DNA of 64,000 nucleotides from Janthinobacterium sp. PAMC25594 (GTDB lineage Bacteria > Pseudomonadota > Gammaproteobacteria > Burkholderiales > Burkholderiaceae_D), in assembly GCF_019443505.1 (NCBI RefSeq), contig NZ_CP080377.1, forward strand, positions 5,394,001 to 5,458,000. Direction: 5' to 3'. The translations under genes and the position numbers were made by a program. The notes under the pieces are model-generated. The model searched no databases, was not told the DNA's origin, and worked only from the letters and a program-made list of their open reading frames with translations. Shown here piece after piece: positions 45,425-53,495 of the stretch. Positions within the stretch are counted from its first letter, which is position 1. Every line of letters begins with the position of its first letter.

Positions 45425-46767
45425 TTTGATACTCCTTTATGCAGGACCGATGCCGATCCGTTCTGTATGCCGGCGGAGCCGTCGGCGGCGCCGAAATAGT
45501 TGTTCCAGGCCCAGTGCAGCGCATCGGCTTCCAGGCGTGCCGGACGGCCTTCGTAGCACGCCACGTCGCACAGCTGGGACAGGATGTCGCGTGGATAGCA
45601 GGCCAGCAGCGGCCGCGCATGCTGGCCATGCAGTTGCAGCAGGTAGTGGTAGCTGGCGTGGTTGAAGACCATGCCGAATTGTTCGCAGGTGTGGCGGAAC
45701 ACGGTTTCGTAGTGGTAGCCGCTCAGTTCGCCGATATGGATCTTGTAGCCGATGCGGCGCAGGAAGGAGTCGTCGGCCAGCTGCCGCGGCGCCAGGTTCG
45801 AGGAAAACACCACAATGACGTCGAAGGGCACGGGAAACTTGTAGCCCGTGTGCAGCGACAGGTAATCGACGCGGCGCGACATCGGCACGATCCAGCGGTT
45901 CATCAGTTCCACGGGCGAGCAGCGCTGGCGGCCCAGGTCGTCGATGATGAAGATGCCGTTGTTGGCTTTCAGGTGCAGCGGCGCCTGGTACAGGCGGGCG
46001 CCCTGGTCGAATTGCAGGTCCAGCATGTCGAGCGTCAGTTCGCCGCCGGTCAGCACGGTGGGGCGCAGGGCACGCACCCAGCGCGGGTCGGCCGGCGGCG
46101 CGGCGTCGCTGGCCAGTGTGTGCAGCATGGGGTCGAGGAAGGGCAGCACTTCACCATCGACCATGACCGCATGCGGCAGGGCGATGGTCCCGCTGAGCAA
46201 GCCATGCAGGCGCTCGGCCAGATAGGTCTTGCCGCTGCCGGCGGGACCGTGCAGCAGCAGCGCCCGGCCCGAGTTCATGGCCGCGCCCAGTTGGTCGAGT
46301 ACGGCGGTGCTGGCCACCACGGTATGAAACTGCTGCAGCACGGTTTCGCGCGTGACGTGCATGCGGGCCACGCTTTGCGCCAGCACCTGCGCGCTGTAGT
46401 CGGCCAGCGTGACCGGTGCGGGGCCGCTGTAGGCATTGCGCCGCAAATAGTCGGCGGCGCGCAGGCGTCCCTGGTCGCCCAGGTGATACTGCTGGTCGGC
46501 GTCGGTGCCGCTGTAGCCGGTGCGCTGCACCTCGCACAGTTTTTCGGCGCGCATGAAGGTCAGCAGCGGTTCGAGCACGCCGGCGCCCAGCTTCACGTGC
46601 GCCGACAGGGCCGGCAAGCCGATCTGGCCGCGCAGGAACATGACTTTCACCAGCAGTTCCACCAGGAACAAAAAGGGCAGGCCGGTCTCGGCCACATTGC
46701 GCGGCGCGCGCATCGCCGCCGGCGTGATGCTGCCGTCGGCGGGGTCTTCTGGATAGGTGTCGGGCAT
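45421..46767 (-). CDS. AAA+ ATPase embedded in the tad operon
   Basis: A 448-residue cytoplasmic protein. Residues ~1-150 look like a helical/winged-helix region ('LPFLFLVELLVKVMFLRGQI', 'LCEVQRTGYSGTDADQQYHL'). An AAA+ module follows: Walker A 'GPAGSGKT' near 173-180, Walker B 'GIFIIDDLGRQ' near 270, sensor-1-like 'IVVFSSN', and a sensor-2/lid region rich in His and Tyr. It resembles AAA proteins sometimes called ATPases with chaperone activity; it is not a standard tad gene. The 4-nt overlap with cpaB argues for a role in pilus assembly or regulation. Confidence 0.8.
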   Translation of the reverse strand: MPDTYPEDPADGSITPAAMRAPRNVAETGLPFLFLVELLVKVMFLRGQIGLPALSAHVKLGAGVLEPLLTFMRAEKLCEVQRTGYSGTDADQQYHLGDQGRLRAADYLRRNAYSGPAPVTLADYSAQVLAQSVARMHVTRETVLQQFHTVVASTAVLDQLGAAMNSGRALLLHGPAGSGKTYLAERLHGLLSGTIALPHAVMVDGEVLPFLDPMLHTLASDAAPPADPRWVRALRPTVLTGGELTLDMLDLQFDQGARLYQAPLHLKANNGIFIIDDLGRQRCSPVELMNRWIVPMSRRVDYLSLHTGYKFPVPFDVIVVFSSNLAPRQLADDSFLRRIGYKIHIGELSGYHYETVFRHTCEQFGMVFNHASYHYLLQLHGQHARPLLACYPRDILSQLCDVACYEGRPARLEADALHWAWNNYFGAADGSAGIQNGSASVLHKGVSK

Positions 46768-46803
46768 GATGGCTCCTTGTTGCTGGTCGATCTGGGCTGG
46801 CGA

Positions 46804-47424
46804 TCAGAAAATGAAAGGCAGCAAGCGGTATTTCACCTGGCGCATATAGGCGCGGTAGCGCACGTCGGCAGCCAGGAAGCGCTCTTCGCGCAGCAGGCGC
46901 GCCAGTAGCAGCGACATCGTCGCGACGTAGATGAGAAGATTCGCTGTCGAGGTATTGGCCAGCACGTAGCCGGTCGTGGAAATCAGGTAGCTGGCATACA
47001 GCGGGTGGCGTACCACGCGGTAGACGCCGCGGGTCTTGATGGTGCGCTGGGCAGCCACCAGGCCGAAGCTGCGGTTCAGTGACAGCAGGCCCGTGAGCAG
47101 CAAGGCGCTGCCCGGCAGCAGCAGGTAGCGTGCATCGGCCCAGAGCGCCATGTCGGAAGGACTGAAGAAGAAAGGCGCGAAGGTGGCGCCGATGGCCAGC
47201 AGCCAGTCGCGCATGTCGGTCGAGACATTGTCCGGTGCCGTGCGGATCAGGAAAAACAGCGCGGAGACGGTTTCCGTCATGCAGAACAGCAGATAGCTCC
47301 AGTCACCGATGTGAATGTAAGCGAGCACGTGGGCATAGGCAAACACGGCCCAGATGCCCGCCATGAAGGCGTTGCCGAGCAGGCTGGCGTGCCGCGAGTG
47401 GCGCAGGGTGCTGATGGCGTTCAT
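46804..47424 (-). CDS. ICMT/PEMT-family integral membrane methyltransferase
   Basis: A 206-residue polytopic membrane protein with five or so helices. The C-terminal half matches the isoprenylcysteine carboxyl methyltransferase-like family: 'GVYRVVRHPLYASYLI', then 'LREERFL', 'YRAYMRQVKYRLLPFIF'. These residues bind S-adenosylmethionine in ICMT-like enzymes; the bacterial substrates are mostly unknown. It sits between the AAA+ ATPase and the tad prepilin peptidase genes on the same strand (36 and 41 bp gaps), suggesting a role in pilin or envelope modification. Confidence 0.82.
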   Translation of the reverse strand: MNAISTLRHSRHASLLGNAFMAGIWAVFAYAHVLAYIHIGDWSYLLFCMTETVSALFFLIRTAPDNVSTDMRDWLLAIGATFAPFFFSPSDMALWADARYLLLPGSALLLTGLLSLNRSFGLVAAQRTIKTRGVYRVVRHPLYASYLISTTGYVLANTSTANLLIYVATMSLLLARLLREERFLAADVRYRAYMRQVKYRLLPFIF

Positions 47425-47465
47425 GATGGCGTCCCGTTCTGGTTGCGGTCATGGAGTTGCGCTGT

Positions 47466-48053
47466 TCAGCGCAAGCTCCACAGGTGGTTGTACGTCAGGA
47501 AAATTTGCAGGGCCGTGCCGCTGGCGATGGCAAACGCGTAGGCCAGCTTGCCGGTGACGGCAGGCGGCTCGGCCACGGTAGCGGGGCCGCCCGCGAGGCT
47601 TTGCAGCAGCGTGCCGAGCAGCATGTGATAGGCGTTTTTCAGCACCTGGCGCAAACGGCGTCCCAGCAGGGCGGCGGCGATGGCCAGCACGCCGCCAGCG
47701 AGCAAGGTCAGCAGCACCGCTTCGAGCACGGCAAGCGGCCCCAGGAAGGCGCCGCACATGGCCATCAGCTTGACGTCGCCGGCGCCCAGGGCGCGCAGCA
47801 GATACATGGGCAGCAGCAGGGCCAGTCCGGCAGCGGCGCCGGCCAGCGACTGCGGCAGGCCCAGGCCGCCAAACGGCTGCTGGAACAGGCCGGCGCCGGC
47901 CGGCAGCATGCTGTTCAGGAGCACGCCGCCCACCGTGCCCCACAGCACCAGGCGATTCGGGATGCGCCGCGTGCGCAGGTCATGCCACAGGGCAGCCCCC
48001 AGCAGGCCGGCCAGCAAGGCCAGGCACAGCAGCGAGGTCAGGGCGGCATTCAT
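47466..48053 (-). CDS. cpaA: TadV/CpaA, prepilin peptidase (A24) without methylase domain
   Basis: A 195-residue membrane aspartyl protease that cleaves Flp prepilins and TadE/TadF. Catalytic aspartates lie in 'ALWHDLRTRRIPN' (about residue 24) and the GxGD motif 'ALGAGDVKLMA'. It lacks the N-terminal cysteine-rich domain of bifunctional PilD enzymes, so N-methylation of the pilin is not predicted for it. The ATG at 48053 overlaps the PAP2 gene stop by 4 nt; a much longer open frame upstream of this point is an overlapping-frame artefact. Confidence 0.93.
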   Translation of the reverse strand: MNAALTSLLCLALLAGLLGAALWHDLRTRRIPNRLVLWGTVGGVLLNSMLPAGAGLFQQPFGGLGLPQSLAGAAAGLALLLPMYLLRALGAGDVKLMAMCGAFLGPLAVLEAVLLTLLAGGVLAIAAALLGRRLRQVLKNAYHMLLGTLLQSLAGGPATVAEPPAVTGKLAYAFAIASGTALQIFLTYNHLWSLR

Positions 48054-49108
48054 GACAGCAGCCCTCCCTTGCTCATGCATGGTGCCGCGGCGCCCACCGT
48101 GCTGACGCAGACGCCGCCGGCACGCAGCATGCGGCCCACCACATGCCAGACCAGCGCCGCGCCGGCCGCACCGACATAACCGTCGAGCGCATAGTGCCAG
48201 CCCAGGTGCACGGAGCCGAGCATGATGAACATGGCGAAAACGCTGAGGGCGATGCCGGCGGCGCGACTGACACGCCAGCCCAGCAGGGCCATCAGGACGG
48301 CGGTGGCGACATGCATGCTGGGCATGGCCGAGATGCCCAGTTCGCTGGAAGCACCCCTGCTCTGGTAGTCTTGCCACAGCATGTCTTGCACCGACAAGGC
48401 CCAGATGGGGAAGTGCTGGTTGGCTTCGTGCAGATAGGCCATCAACGGGGCGTAAGGGTCGCTGCCGTGCAAATGACCGTAGTAGCAGGGGCCGACGGAG
48501 GAAAACAGCAAGGCCGCGACGCTGCCCAGGATGATCCAGGAAAGCACAAAACTGAGCAGGAATTGCATGCGCAGCAGCGGGCGGCGCATGTCTTGCGCCA
48601 GCCAGTAGATCGTGGCATAGAACAGGAAGAACCACAGGTGGTAGCTGACGTTCAGCAGGCCCGTCATCCATGGATAGCCCAGCAGCGGTTGCAGCCATGC
48701 CCATGGCGCGGTGCCGCCATGCAGGGCGATATCCCAGGCGGACAGGCGGCTGTCCCAGGTGTAGGGGTGCAAGCGGGGAATGGCCGCTTTGAAGGCGGTG
48801 AAGCTGGCGGCAAAGATGGGAATGAGCAGCAACACGGGCAGGGCGCGCAGCAGGCGTTCCCTGCTCAGGTAGCGGCGCAGCACGTGGTAGAGATAATGGC
48901 ACAGGCGATCTGGGCGCAGCATGAGCATCACATACAGGCTGTAGCCACATAGCGCAAACACGGCGCACAGCAGCGAAATGAGGAGAAAGCCGGAAAGTAT
49001 CGGCACGCTGTCGCGCAGCGTGGAGAGGCTGCCAAGGAGTAATGTGACCGCGGCGGCATAGCCAAGCACGATCAGGTACAGGGGGCGATGGCTGTGCAGG
49101 GCGTTCAT
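48050..49108 (-). CDS. PAP2-superfamily membrane phosphatase (inositolphosphotransferase/Aur1-like)
   Basis: A 352-residue protein with six or more membrane helices. The PAP2 catalytic triad region is intact: 'ELGISAMPSMHVATAVLM' and 'GSVHLGWHYALDGYVGAAGA', with the first motif represented by a less conserved stretch upstream. Such enzymes act on lipid phosphates or transfer polar head groups at the membrane outer face. It is wedged between a pilin gene (4-nt overlap at its start) and the prepilin peptidase gene (4-nt overlap at its end), a rare place for this family. Confidence 0.85.
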   Translation of the reverse strand: MNALHSHRPLYLIVLGYAAAVTLLLGSLSTLRDSVPILSGFLLISLLCAVFALCGYSLYVMLMLRPDRLCHYLYHVLRRYLSRERLLRALPVLLLIPIFAASFTAFKAAIPRLHPYTWDSRLSAWDIALHGGTAPWAWLQPLLGYPWMTGLLNVSYHLWFFLFYATIYWLAQDMRRPLLRMQFLLSFVLSWIILGSVAALLFSSVGPCYYGHLHGSDPYAPLMAYLHEANQHFPIWALSVQDMLWQDYQSRGASSELGISAMPSMHVATAVLMALLGWRVSRAAGIALSVFAMFIMLGSVHLGWHYALDGYVGAAGAALVWHVVGRMLRAGGVCVSTVGAAAPCMSKGGLLS

Positions 49109-49278
49109 GATAGTGCCAGGATGATCTGGTCCTTGATATGGCCGTACATGAGCAGCACCTGGTCGCCGACCAGGCTGATGCTGGCCACCACTGCCACTGC
49201 CAGCAGACTGGCCAGCAGCGCGTATTCGATCGCGGTGACGGCTGAATCTTCATGCAGGCAGGAGAACAGGCGTTTCAT
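49105..49278 (-). CDS. flp: Flp-type pilin (second copy)
   Basis: A 57-residue prepilin: leader 'MKRLFSCLHEDSA', then VTAIEYALLASLLAVAVVA with Glu +5 and Tyr +6. Position -1 is Ala instead of the usual Gly, which may slow processing. The hydrophobic helix is followed by a short C-terminal end. The start at 49278 gives a normal leader. Its end overlaps the PAP2 gene start by 4 nt. Confidence 0.85.
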   Translation of the reverse strand: MKRLFSCLHEDSAVTAIEYALLASLLAVAVVASISLVGDQVLLMYGHIKDQIILALS

Positions 49279-49346
49279 GGCGTACCTCGGAAACTGGACA
49301 ATTGCCAACAGCCGGGCCGCACAGGGCCAGCCCGGCTTGTGGTCTG

Positions 49347-49517
49347 TTACGCGGCGGGAACCAGGGCAGTAGCGACCTTGTTGAAGATGATGTTCAGGTT
49401 CGTGCCGATGAGCTTGACGGCAACAATGATCACGACGGCGATCAAGGCGGCGATCAGGCCATATTCAATGGCGGTCACGCCATCTTCTTCGCGGATAAAG
49501 TTTTTGATGAGGTTCAT
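49347..49517 (-). CDS. flp1: Flp-type major pilin
   Basis: A 56-residue prepilin with the textbook Flp form: 'MNLIKNFIREEDG' leader ending in Gly, then VTAIEYGLIAALIAVVIIVAV with Glu +5/Tyr +6 and a short mature tail. AGGAG lies a few bases before the ATG. It is likely the main subunit of the bundled Tad/Flp pilus. It precedes the second flp copy by 68 bp. Confidence 0.93.
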   Translation of the reverse strand: MNLIKNFIREEDGVTAIEYGLIAALIAVVIIVAVKLIGTNLNIIFNKVATALVPAA

Positions 49518-49597
49518 GACAACTCCTGGTGGTTGAAGAACTACGGTGGATGAAACGGCATTGCTGTCTTGCAGGGGTATTTCCGCGAAACGCTGCC

Positions 49598-49744
49598 TTA
49601 CGGGCTTACTCCCAGTGCCAGCAGCCCGATGATGCAGATCACGGCCAGTAGTGCGGCGACCAGGGCATAGCGGTAGAAGGCGGCCTTTTCCTTGCCCTGC
49701 AAGTAGGCGGATAGTGATGCAGGAAGAAACTTGGCTAGGCGCAT
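49598..49744 (-). CDS. Flp-like small membrane peptide lacking the pilin Glu5
   Basis: A 48-residue peptide: charged leader, then AAFYRYALVAALLAVICIIG, which lines up with VTAIEYALLASLLAV of the flp copy, but Glu +5 is Arg and the residue before the aligned cleavage point is Lys. With those changes it should not be processed like a pilin. It is the first gene of the pilus run; CGGAG precedes the ATG. It could be a decoy, an assembly factor or a decayed pilin. Confidence 0.6.
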   Translation of the reverse strand: MRLAKFLPASLSAYLQGKEKAAFYRYALVAALLAVICIIGLLALGVSP

Positions 49745-49817
49745 GCCGTGCTCCGTATCGTGGTGGACCGTGGCGTGTGATGTGCACCCCGGTAACACCA
49801 ATATAGAAGTGGGCAGC

Positions 49818-49831
49818 TTGATCTACATCAG
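49818..49831. promoter_or_regulatory. FNR/DNR-like box upstream of the pilin genes
   Basis: TTGAT-CTAC-ATCAG, 9 of 10 conserved positions of TTGATNNNNATCAA. It lies 74 bp upstream of the first small-pilin-like ATG, beside a TATATT at 49800-49805 (minus strand). The centre is about 32 bp from the inferred start, so it would more likely repress than activate. A chance match is possible. Confidence 0.3.
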
Positions 49832-49987
49832 AAGAACCTCCCTTTCCGGCCGGGAGGATATGCTCGATTTTTTCGGGACAATTGTCATGGCTGGGCTTGG
49901 CACGCGCAGGCGCAGGCCGAACGCATGCCTGGCGCTACGCCGGCAAAGCGGGCGCCCTGTGAGGAGGTGCGGCTGCGGAAACGGGAA

Positions 49988-50704
49988 TCAGCTGGCGGGC
50001 GGCAATTCGCCCAGCTGGTGCTTGCTGGCGTAGGCGTACAGTTCCAGGCGGTTGTACACGCCCAGCTTGCGGTAGATCGACGTCAGGTGGTTGCGCAAGG
50101 TGTGTTCCGAGATGCACAGCTGGTCCGCCAGCAGCTTGGTTGGCGTGCCGCTGCCGTGCACCAGCGCGGCGATGATCTTTCTTTCCTTCAAGGTCAGGCT
50201 GGCCACGGCGATGGCGTGCGCCGATGCGCCGCCCGGCTGCGTCAGCTGGGTCATCATGCGTCCCAGCATGGCTTGCTCCAGCCACAGTTCGCCATGGTAG
50301 ACCTTTTCGATGGCCTTGAGCACCATCTCGGCCGGCGCATCCTTGCTGATGACCCCGCGCGCGCCTTTGAGGATGGCCTGGTCCAGCGTGGCCTGGTCGT
50401 GGCTGGCCGTCAGCACCAGCACGCGCGTGCTGCCGCACTGCGCCAGCGCGGGCAGGATGGCCAGCGAGCTGACGCCGCCCAGGTCCAGGTCCAGCACGAT
50501 GACATCGGGTTGCAGCGCCAGCGCCTGTGCCAGCGCTGCTGCGCTGTCGGACGCCGTCGCGACCACGCGCATGCCCGAGTGTTCGCCGCCGATCAGCCGT
50601 TCCAGGCCCCACAGCATGGTCTTGTGGTCGTCCACCAGCATGACGCGGATGCTGGTGTGGGTGTGGACGTTGGGCAGGTGCTGGCGTTCATTCATGTCGG
50701 TCAT
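49988..50704 (-). CDS. NarL/LuxR-family response regulator next to the pilin genes
   Basis: A 238-residue regulator: receiver domain (about 19-140) with 'MLVDDHKTM', Asp in 'VIVLDLDLGG', Thr/Ser in 'VLTASHD' and Lys in 'VISKDAP'; LuxR-type helix-turn-helix (about 170-228) 'LTLKERKIIAALVHGSG' and 'LCISEHTLRNHLTSIYRKLG'. Its ATG overlaps the stop of the histidine kinase by 4 nt, so the two form a co-translated pair. As the pair lies directly upstream of the Flp genes on the same strand, it is the natural candidate regulator of the Tad pilus. Confidence 0.92.
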   Translation of the reverse strand: MTDMNERQHLPNVHTHTSIRVMLVDDHKTMLWGLERLIGGEHSGMRVVATASDSAAALAQALALQPDVIVLDLDLGGVSSLAILPALAQCGSTRVLVLTASHDQATLDQAILKGARGVISKDAPAEMVLKAIEKVYHGELWLEQAMLGRMMTQLTQPGGASAHAIAVASLTLKERKIIAALVHGSGTPTKLLADQLCISEHTLRNHLTSIYRKLGVYNRLELYAYASKHQLGELPPAS

Positions 50705-52368
50705 ATCGGGATCTCGATCTGCACGGAAGTATGGCCCAGGCGGCTGTGGGTGACGCGGGCGCTGCCACCGAGGGCGGCGGCGCGCTCGGCCAGCGAGTCG
50801 GGCAGGAAATCGGGCACGTGCGCGGCGGCGCATTCATTGTCGATGCTGATGTGCAGCGCGCCCTGCACGCAGGTCAGCTTGACGGCGCCGTGGCGCGCCG
50901 AGGTATGCTTGCGGATATTGCTCATGCCCTCATTGACGATCTGGAACACCTCGGCCGCCAGGCGGTCGTTGATATGCAGGTCGCCCTCGATATGCAGGGT
51001 GATGTCGATGCCATAGAATTCGTGAATTTGTGCCGCCTGACGCCGTAGCGCCACCAGCAATTCCGGCTCGCTTTGCACCTGGCCGTTCTTGAAGGTGCGC
51101 GCGTAGCTGCGCAGGTCGGCGATCACCTGACCCGACATGAGGATCAGTTTTTCCAGTTCGGGCAGCAGCGGATTGCCCGGCGTGGCTTCATTGCGCAGGG
51201 CGGCCAGGCCGTGGCGCAAGCCGATATACGGCTGCACGGCCGTGTCATGCAGATCGCGCGCGATCTTTTCGCGCTCGCGCGAGGCCGCCTGCGATGCAAG
51301 GCGGTCGAGCAGATCGATGTTTTCAATGACGGGAAACGCCTGCGCGCCGATATGGCTGAGGAAAAGGGCGTCGGTCTTGCTCATGCTGGTGGCGGAGACG
51401 ATCAAGATGTGGCCCTTGCCATTGCGCAAGGGCAGTGGCGCGCTGATGAAGGCGTGCGCTTCGAGCAGTTCGGCCAGGCGGGCGCCTGCCGCGTCGTCAT
51501 GCCGCAGCCAGCGCCCGCTGTGGGAATCGAGCATGCGCGCGCCGCCGGTCCACGGCAGCCAGGAGCTGACGGGCTGGTTGTACAGCGCGATTTTATCGTG
51601 CGCGAAAGCGAGCAGGGGACTGGCCGCGTCGTCGCTGAGGAGCGAGCTGGTGTGCACGACGCCCGTTGCCGTATGCAGTACGCTGCGCAGCGACCAGACG
51701 CGTGTGCCCTTGTCCTGCATGACCAGCAGGCAACTGCTGCCGTTAAAATAACTGCGGGTTTTTTCCAGCACCGAGCTAATGGTCTGGTCGACGCCAAAGC
51801 GCGGATTGGACAGCTGGCTGACATCGCGCAGCAGCGCCAGGTGGCTGCGCTGCGTGATGGCCGAGCCGCCCCAGTAGGCGATCATGTAGCCGAGCGCCAG
51901 CAGGAAGGTGGCGCGCAGCAGCAGGCGCGACAGTTCCGCATCCGTTTCGCCGAACAGGGCGGTGGCGGCGAACAGGCCGGCCGAGGCCAGGGTGATGCGC
52001 GCGCCTTCCTCGAAGCCCCGCTGGAACGACGAGGTCAGGATGGCAAAGAAAAAAAACAGGAAAAACAGGTTGTTGTGATTGCTGCTGGAGAATACGATCA
52101 GTGCATACCAGGCCACGTCCAGCCAGTACAGCAGTATATCTTCCGGCAAACTCAGGCCCAGCACGGCCAGCACATACAGCAGCAGGCTGTGCAGGGTATA
52201 CGCGGAAAAGATCAGCCAGGTGATCTTGCTCAGCTTGCCGGCGCTTTCGGGGTCGATGAACAGGGTCAGCAAGGTAGCGCTCGACAGCAGCAGGCGCATG
52301 CCATTCACCATGGTCGTATCCATGCCAGCACCCGGCAAGCCGGATTTGAAGGGAGGATCGAGATTCAC
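50701..52368 (-). CDS. Membrane histidine kinase (six-helix sensor, GAF-like, HisKA_3)
   Basis: About 555 residues: an N-terminal bundle of about six membrane helices with almost no periplasmic loop (residues ~20-190), a GAF-like domain (about 205-365), a HisKA_3 domain with 'REREKIARDLHDTAVQPYIG' (phospho-His near 373) and a HATPase_c domain ending 'SLAERAAALGGSARVTHSR'. I favour a GTG start at 52368, five bases after AGGAG; the ATG at 52410 would precede it without a ribosome site. It partners the response regulator downstream through a 4-nt overlap. Confidence 0.9.
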   Translation of the reverse strand: MNLDPPFKSGLPGAGMDTTMVNGMRLLLSSATLLTLFIDPESAGKLSKITWLIFSAYTLHSLLLYVLAVLGLSLPEDILLYWLDVAWYALIVFSSSNHNNLFFLFFFFAILTSSFQRGFEEGARITLASAGLFAATALFGETDAELSRLLLRATFLLALGYMIAYWGGSAITQRSHLALLRDVSQLSNPRFGVDQTISSVLEKTRSYFNGSSCLLVMQDKGTRVWSLRSVLHTATGVVHTSSLLSDDAASPLLAFAHDKIALYNQPVSSWLPWTGGARMLDSHSGRWLRHDDAAGARLAELLEAHAFISAPLPLRNGKGHILIVSATSMSKTDALFLSHIGAQAFPVIENIDLLDRLASQAASREREKIARDLHDTAVQPYIGLRHGLAALRNEATPGNPLLPELEKLILMSGQVIADLRSYARTFKNGQVQSEPELLVALRRQAAQIHEFYGIDITLHIEGDLHINDRLAAEVFQIVNEGMSNIRKHTSARHGAVKLTCVQGALHISIDNECAAAHVPDFLPDSLAERAAALGGSARVTHSRLGHTSVQIEIPI

Positions 52369-52514
52369 AAGCGCTCCTGGCCGTATCCCGCATGGGCAGG
52401 CCAGGCGCATGGATAGATACCAAAGATAAATTCTTGTTGTTGCTGCAATTAGTTACGAGTCTACGCACACGCCGTAAAGATGTCTACTGGAATCCTTTGC
52501 CGGCGTTGCATTTT

Positions 52515-53495
52515 CTACAATGGCTGTAGCATCACACGGTTGCGCCCGGCGCCCTTGGCCAGGTACAGGGCGCGGTCGGCGGCGCCGATCAGGGCGGAGA
52601 TGGCCAGTTGCTGCTGCGGGTGCTGCGTGGCGATGCCGATGCTGACCGTGATGTGCTTGACCTCATTGCCCGTCTTGGCATGCGCAATGCGCAGCCCGGC
52701 CGCCCGTTCGCGCAGCGCCTCGGCCATGCGCAGCGCCTGCGCGGCGTCCGTGTCGGGCAAGATGGCGGCAAATTCCTCGCCGCCATAGCGTGCCAGCAGG
52801 TCGGTGGGGCGCTGCAGCATGGCGGCCAGTTCGGCTGCCACGCGGATCAGGCAGTCGTCGCCCTGCTGGTGCCCGTAATGGTCGTTGTAATCCTTGAAAT
52901 GGTCAATATCGATCATCAGCAGCGACAGGGGGCTGCCCGTGCGCATGGCGCGCCGCATTTCCTTCTCGATCGCCACGTCGAAGTGGCGGCGGTTGGCAAT
53001 GCCCGTCAAGCCGTCGGAAAACGTTTGCGAGCGCAAGACCATGGTCTGTTCGCGCAGCAGCTTTTCGCGACCCACGGCGATGGTGACATCATTGATCTGG
53101 ATCAGGCAGTGGCGCGGCGAACCGGGTAGATTGATCGGCGTGACGGCGATCGCCTGCTGCATGCGTTCCTGGCCTTCCGCCGTGCCAGCGGCCACGCCAT
53201 GCGTGTACAGGGCAAATGGCGCCTTGTGCAGGGTTTGCGACAATAGCGACTGGAAATTGTCGCGCAGGGCCTGGGTGATGGCCGAATCGATGCGCTTGTG
53301 CCGCAGTTCCGGATAGACGGCGAAGAAGTCCTGCCCCAGCATGGCGTCGGCCCGGCATGCCGAGTGGCGCGCCATCCAGTGGTTCCACAGCACGATGCGG
53401 TGCTGCTCGTCGAGCACGATGGCGCCCAGGTTGACGGCACCGAGTATGCTTTCGAGCAAGGCGAGTCGGTGTAAGGCATCCGGCATGATCGTCAC
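52515..53495 (-). CDS. PAS-GGDEF diguanylate cyclase
   Basis: A 326-residue protein: PAS domain (about 10-140, 'LGAIVLDEQHRIVLWNHW') and GGDEF domain (about 160-320) with 'SDGLTGIANRRHFD', an RxxD inhibitory site (RPTD) and the active site GGEEF at about 237-241. It should make c-di-GMP in response to an unknown PAS signal. The GTG start at 53495 lies inside the stop of the CheC gene (4-nt overlap) with GGGA five bases upstream; an ATG at 53486 is the alternative. Confidence 0.92.
   Translation of the reverse strand: MTIMPDALHRLALLESILGAVNLGAIVLDEQHRIVLWNHWMARHSACRADAMLGQDFFAVYPELRHKRIDSAITQALRDNFQSLLSQTLHKAPFALYTHGVAAGTAEGQERMQQAIAVTPINLPGSPRHCLIQINDVTIAVGREKLLREQTMVLRSQTFSDGLTGIANRRHFDVAIEKEMRRAMRTGSPLSLLMIDIDHFKDYNDHYGHQQGDDCLIRVAAELAAMLQRPTDLLARYGGEEFAAILPDTDAAQALRMAEALRERAAGLRIAHAKTGNEVKHITVSIGIATQHPQQQLAISALIGAADRALYLAKGAGRNRVMLQPL

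Noticed and set aside
48054..49253. N-terminal extension of the prepilin peptidase frame to 595 residues
   Set aside because: The added part is an out-of-frame reading of the PAP2 gene; the real start at 48053 has a 4-nt overlap with the PAP2 stop and gives the family length.
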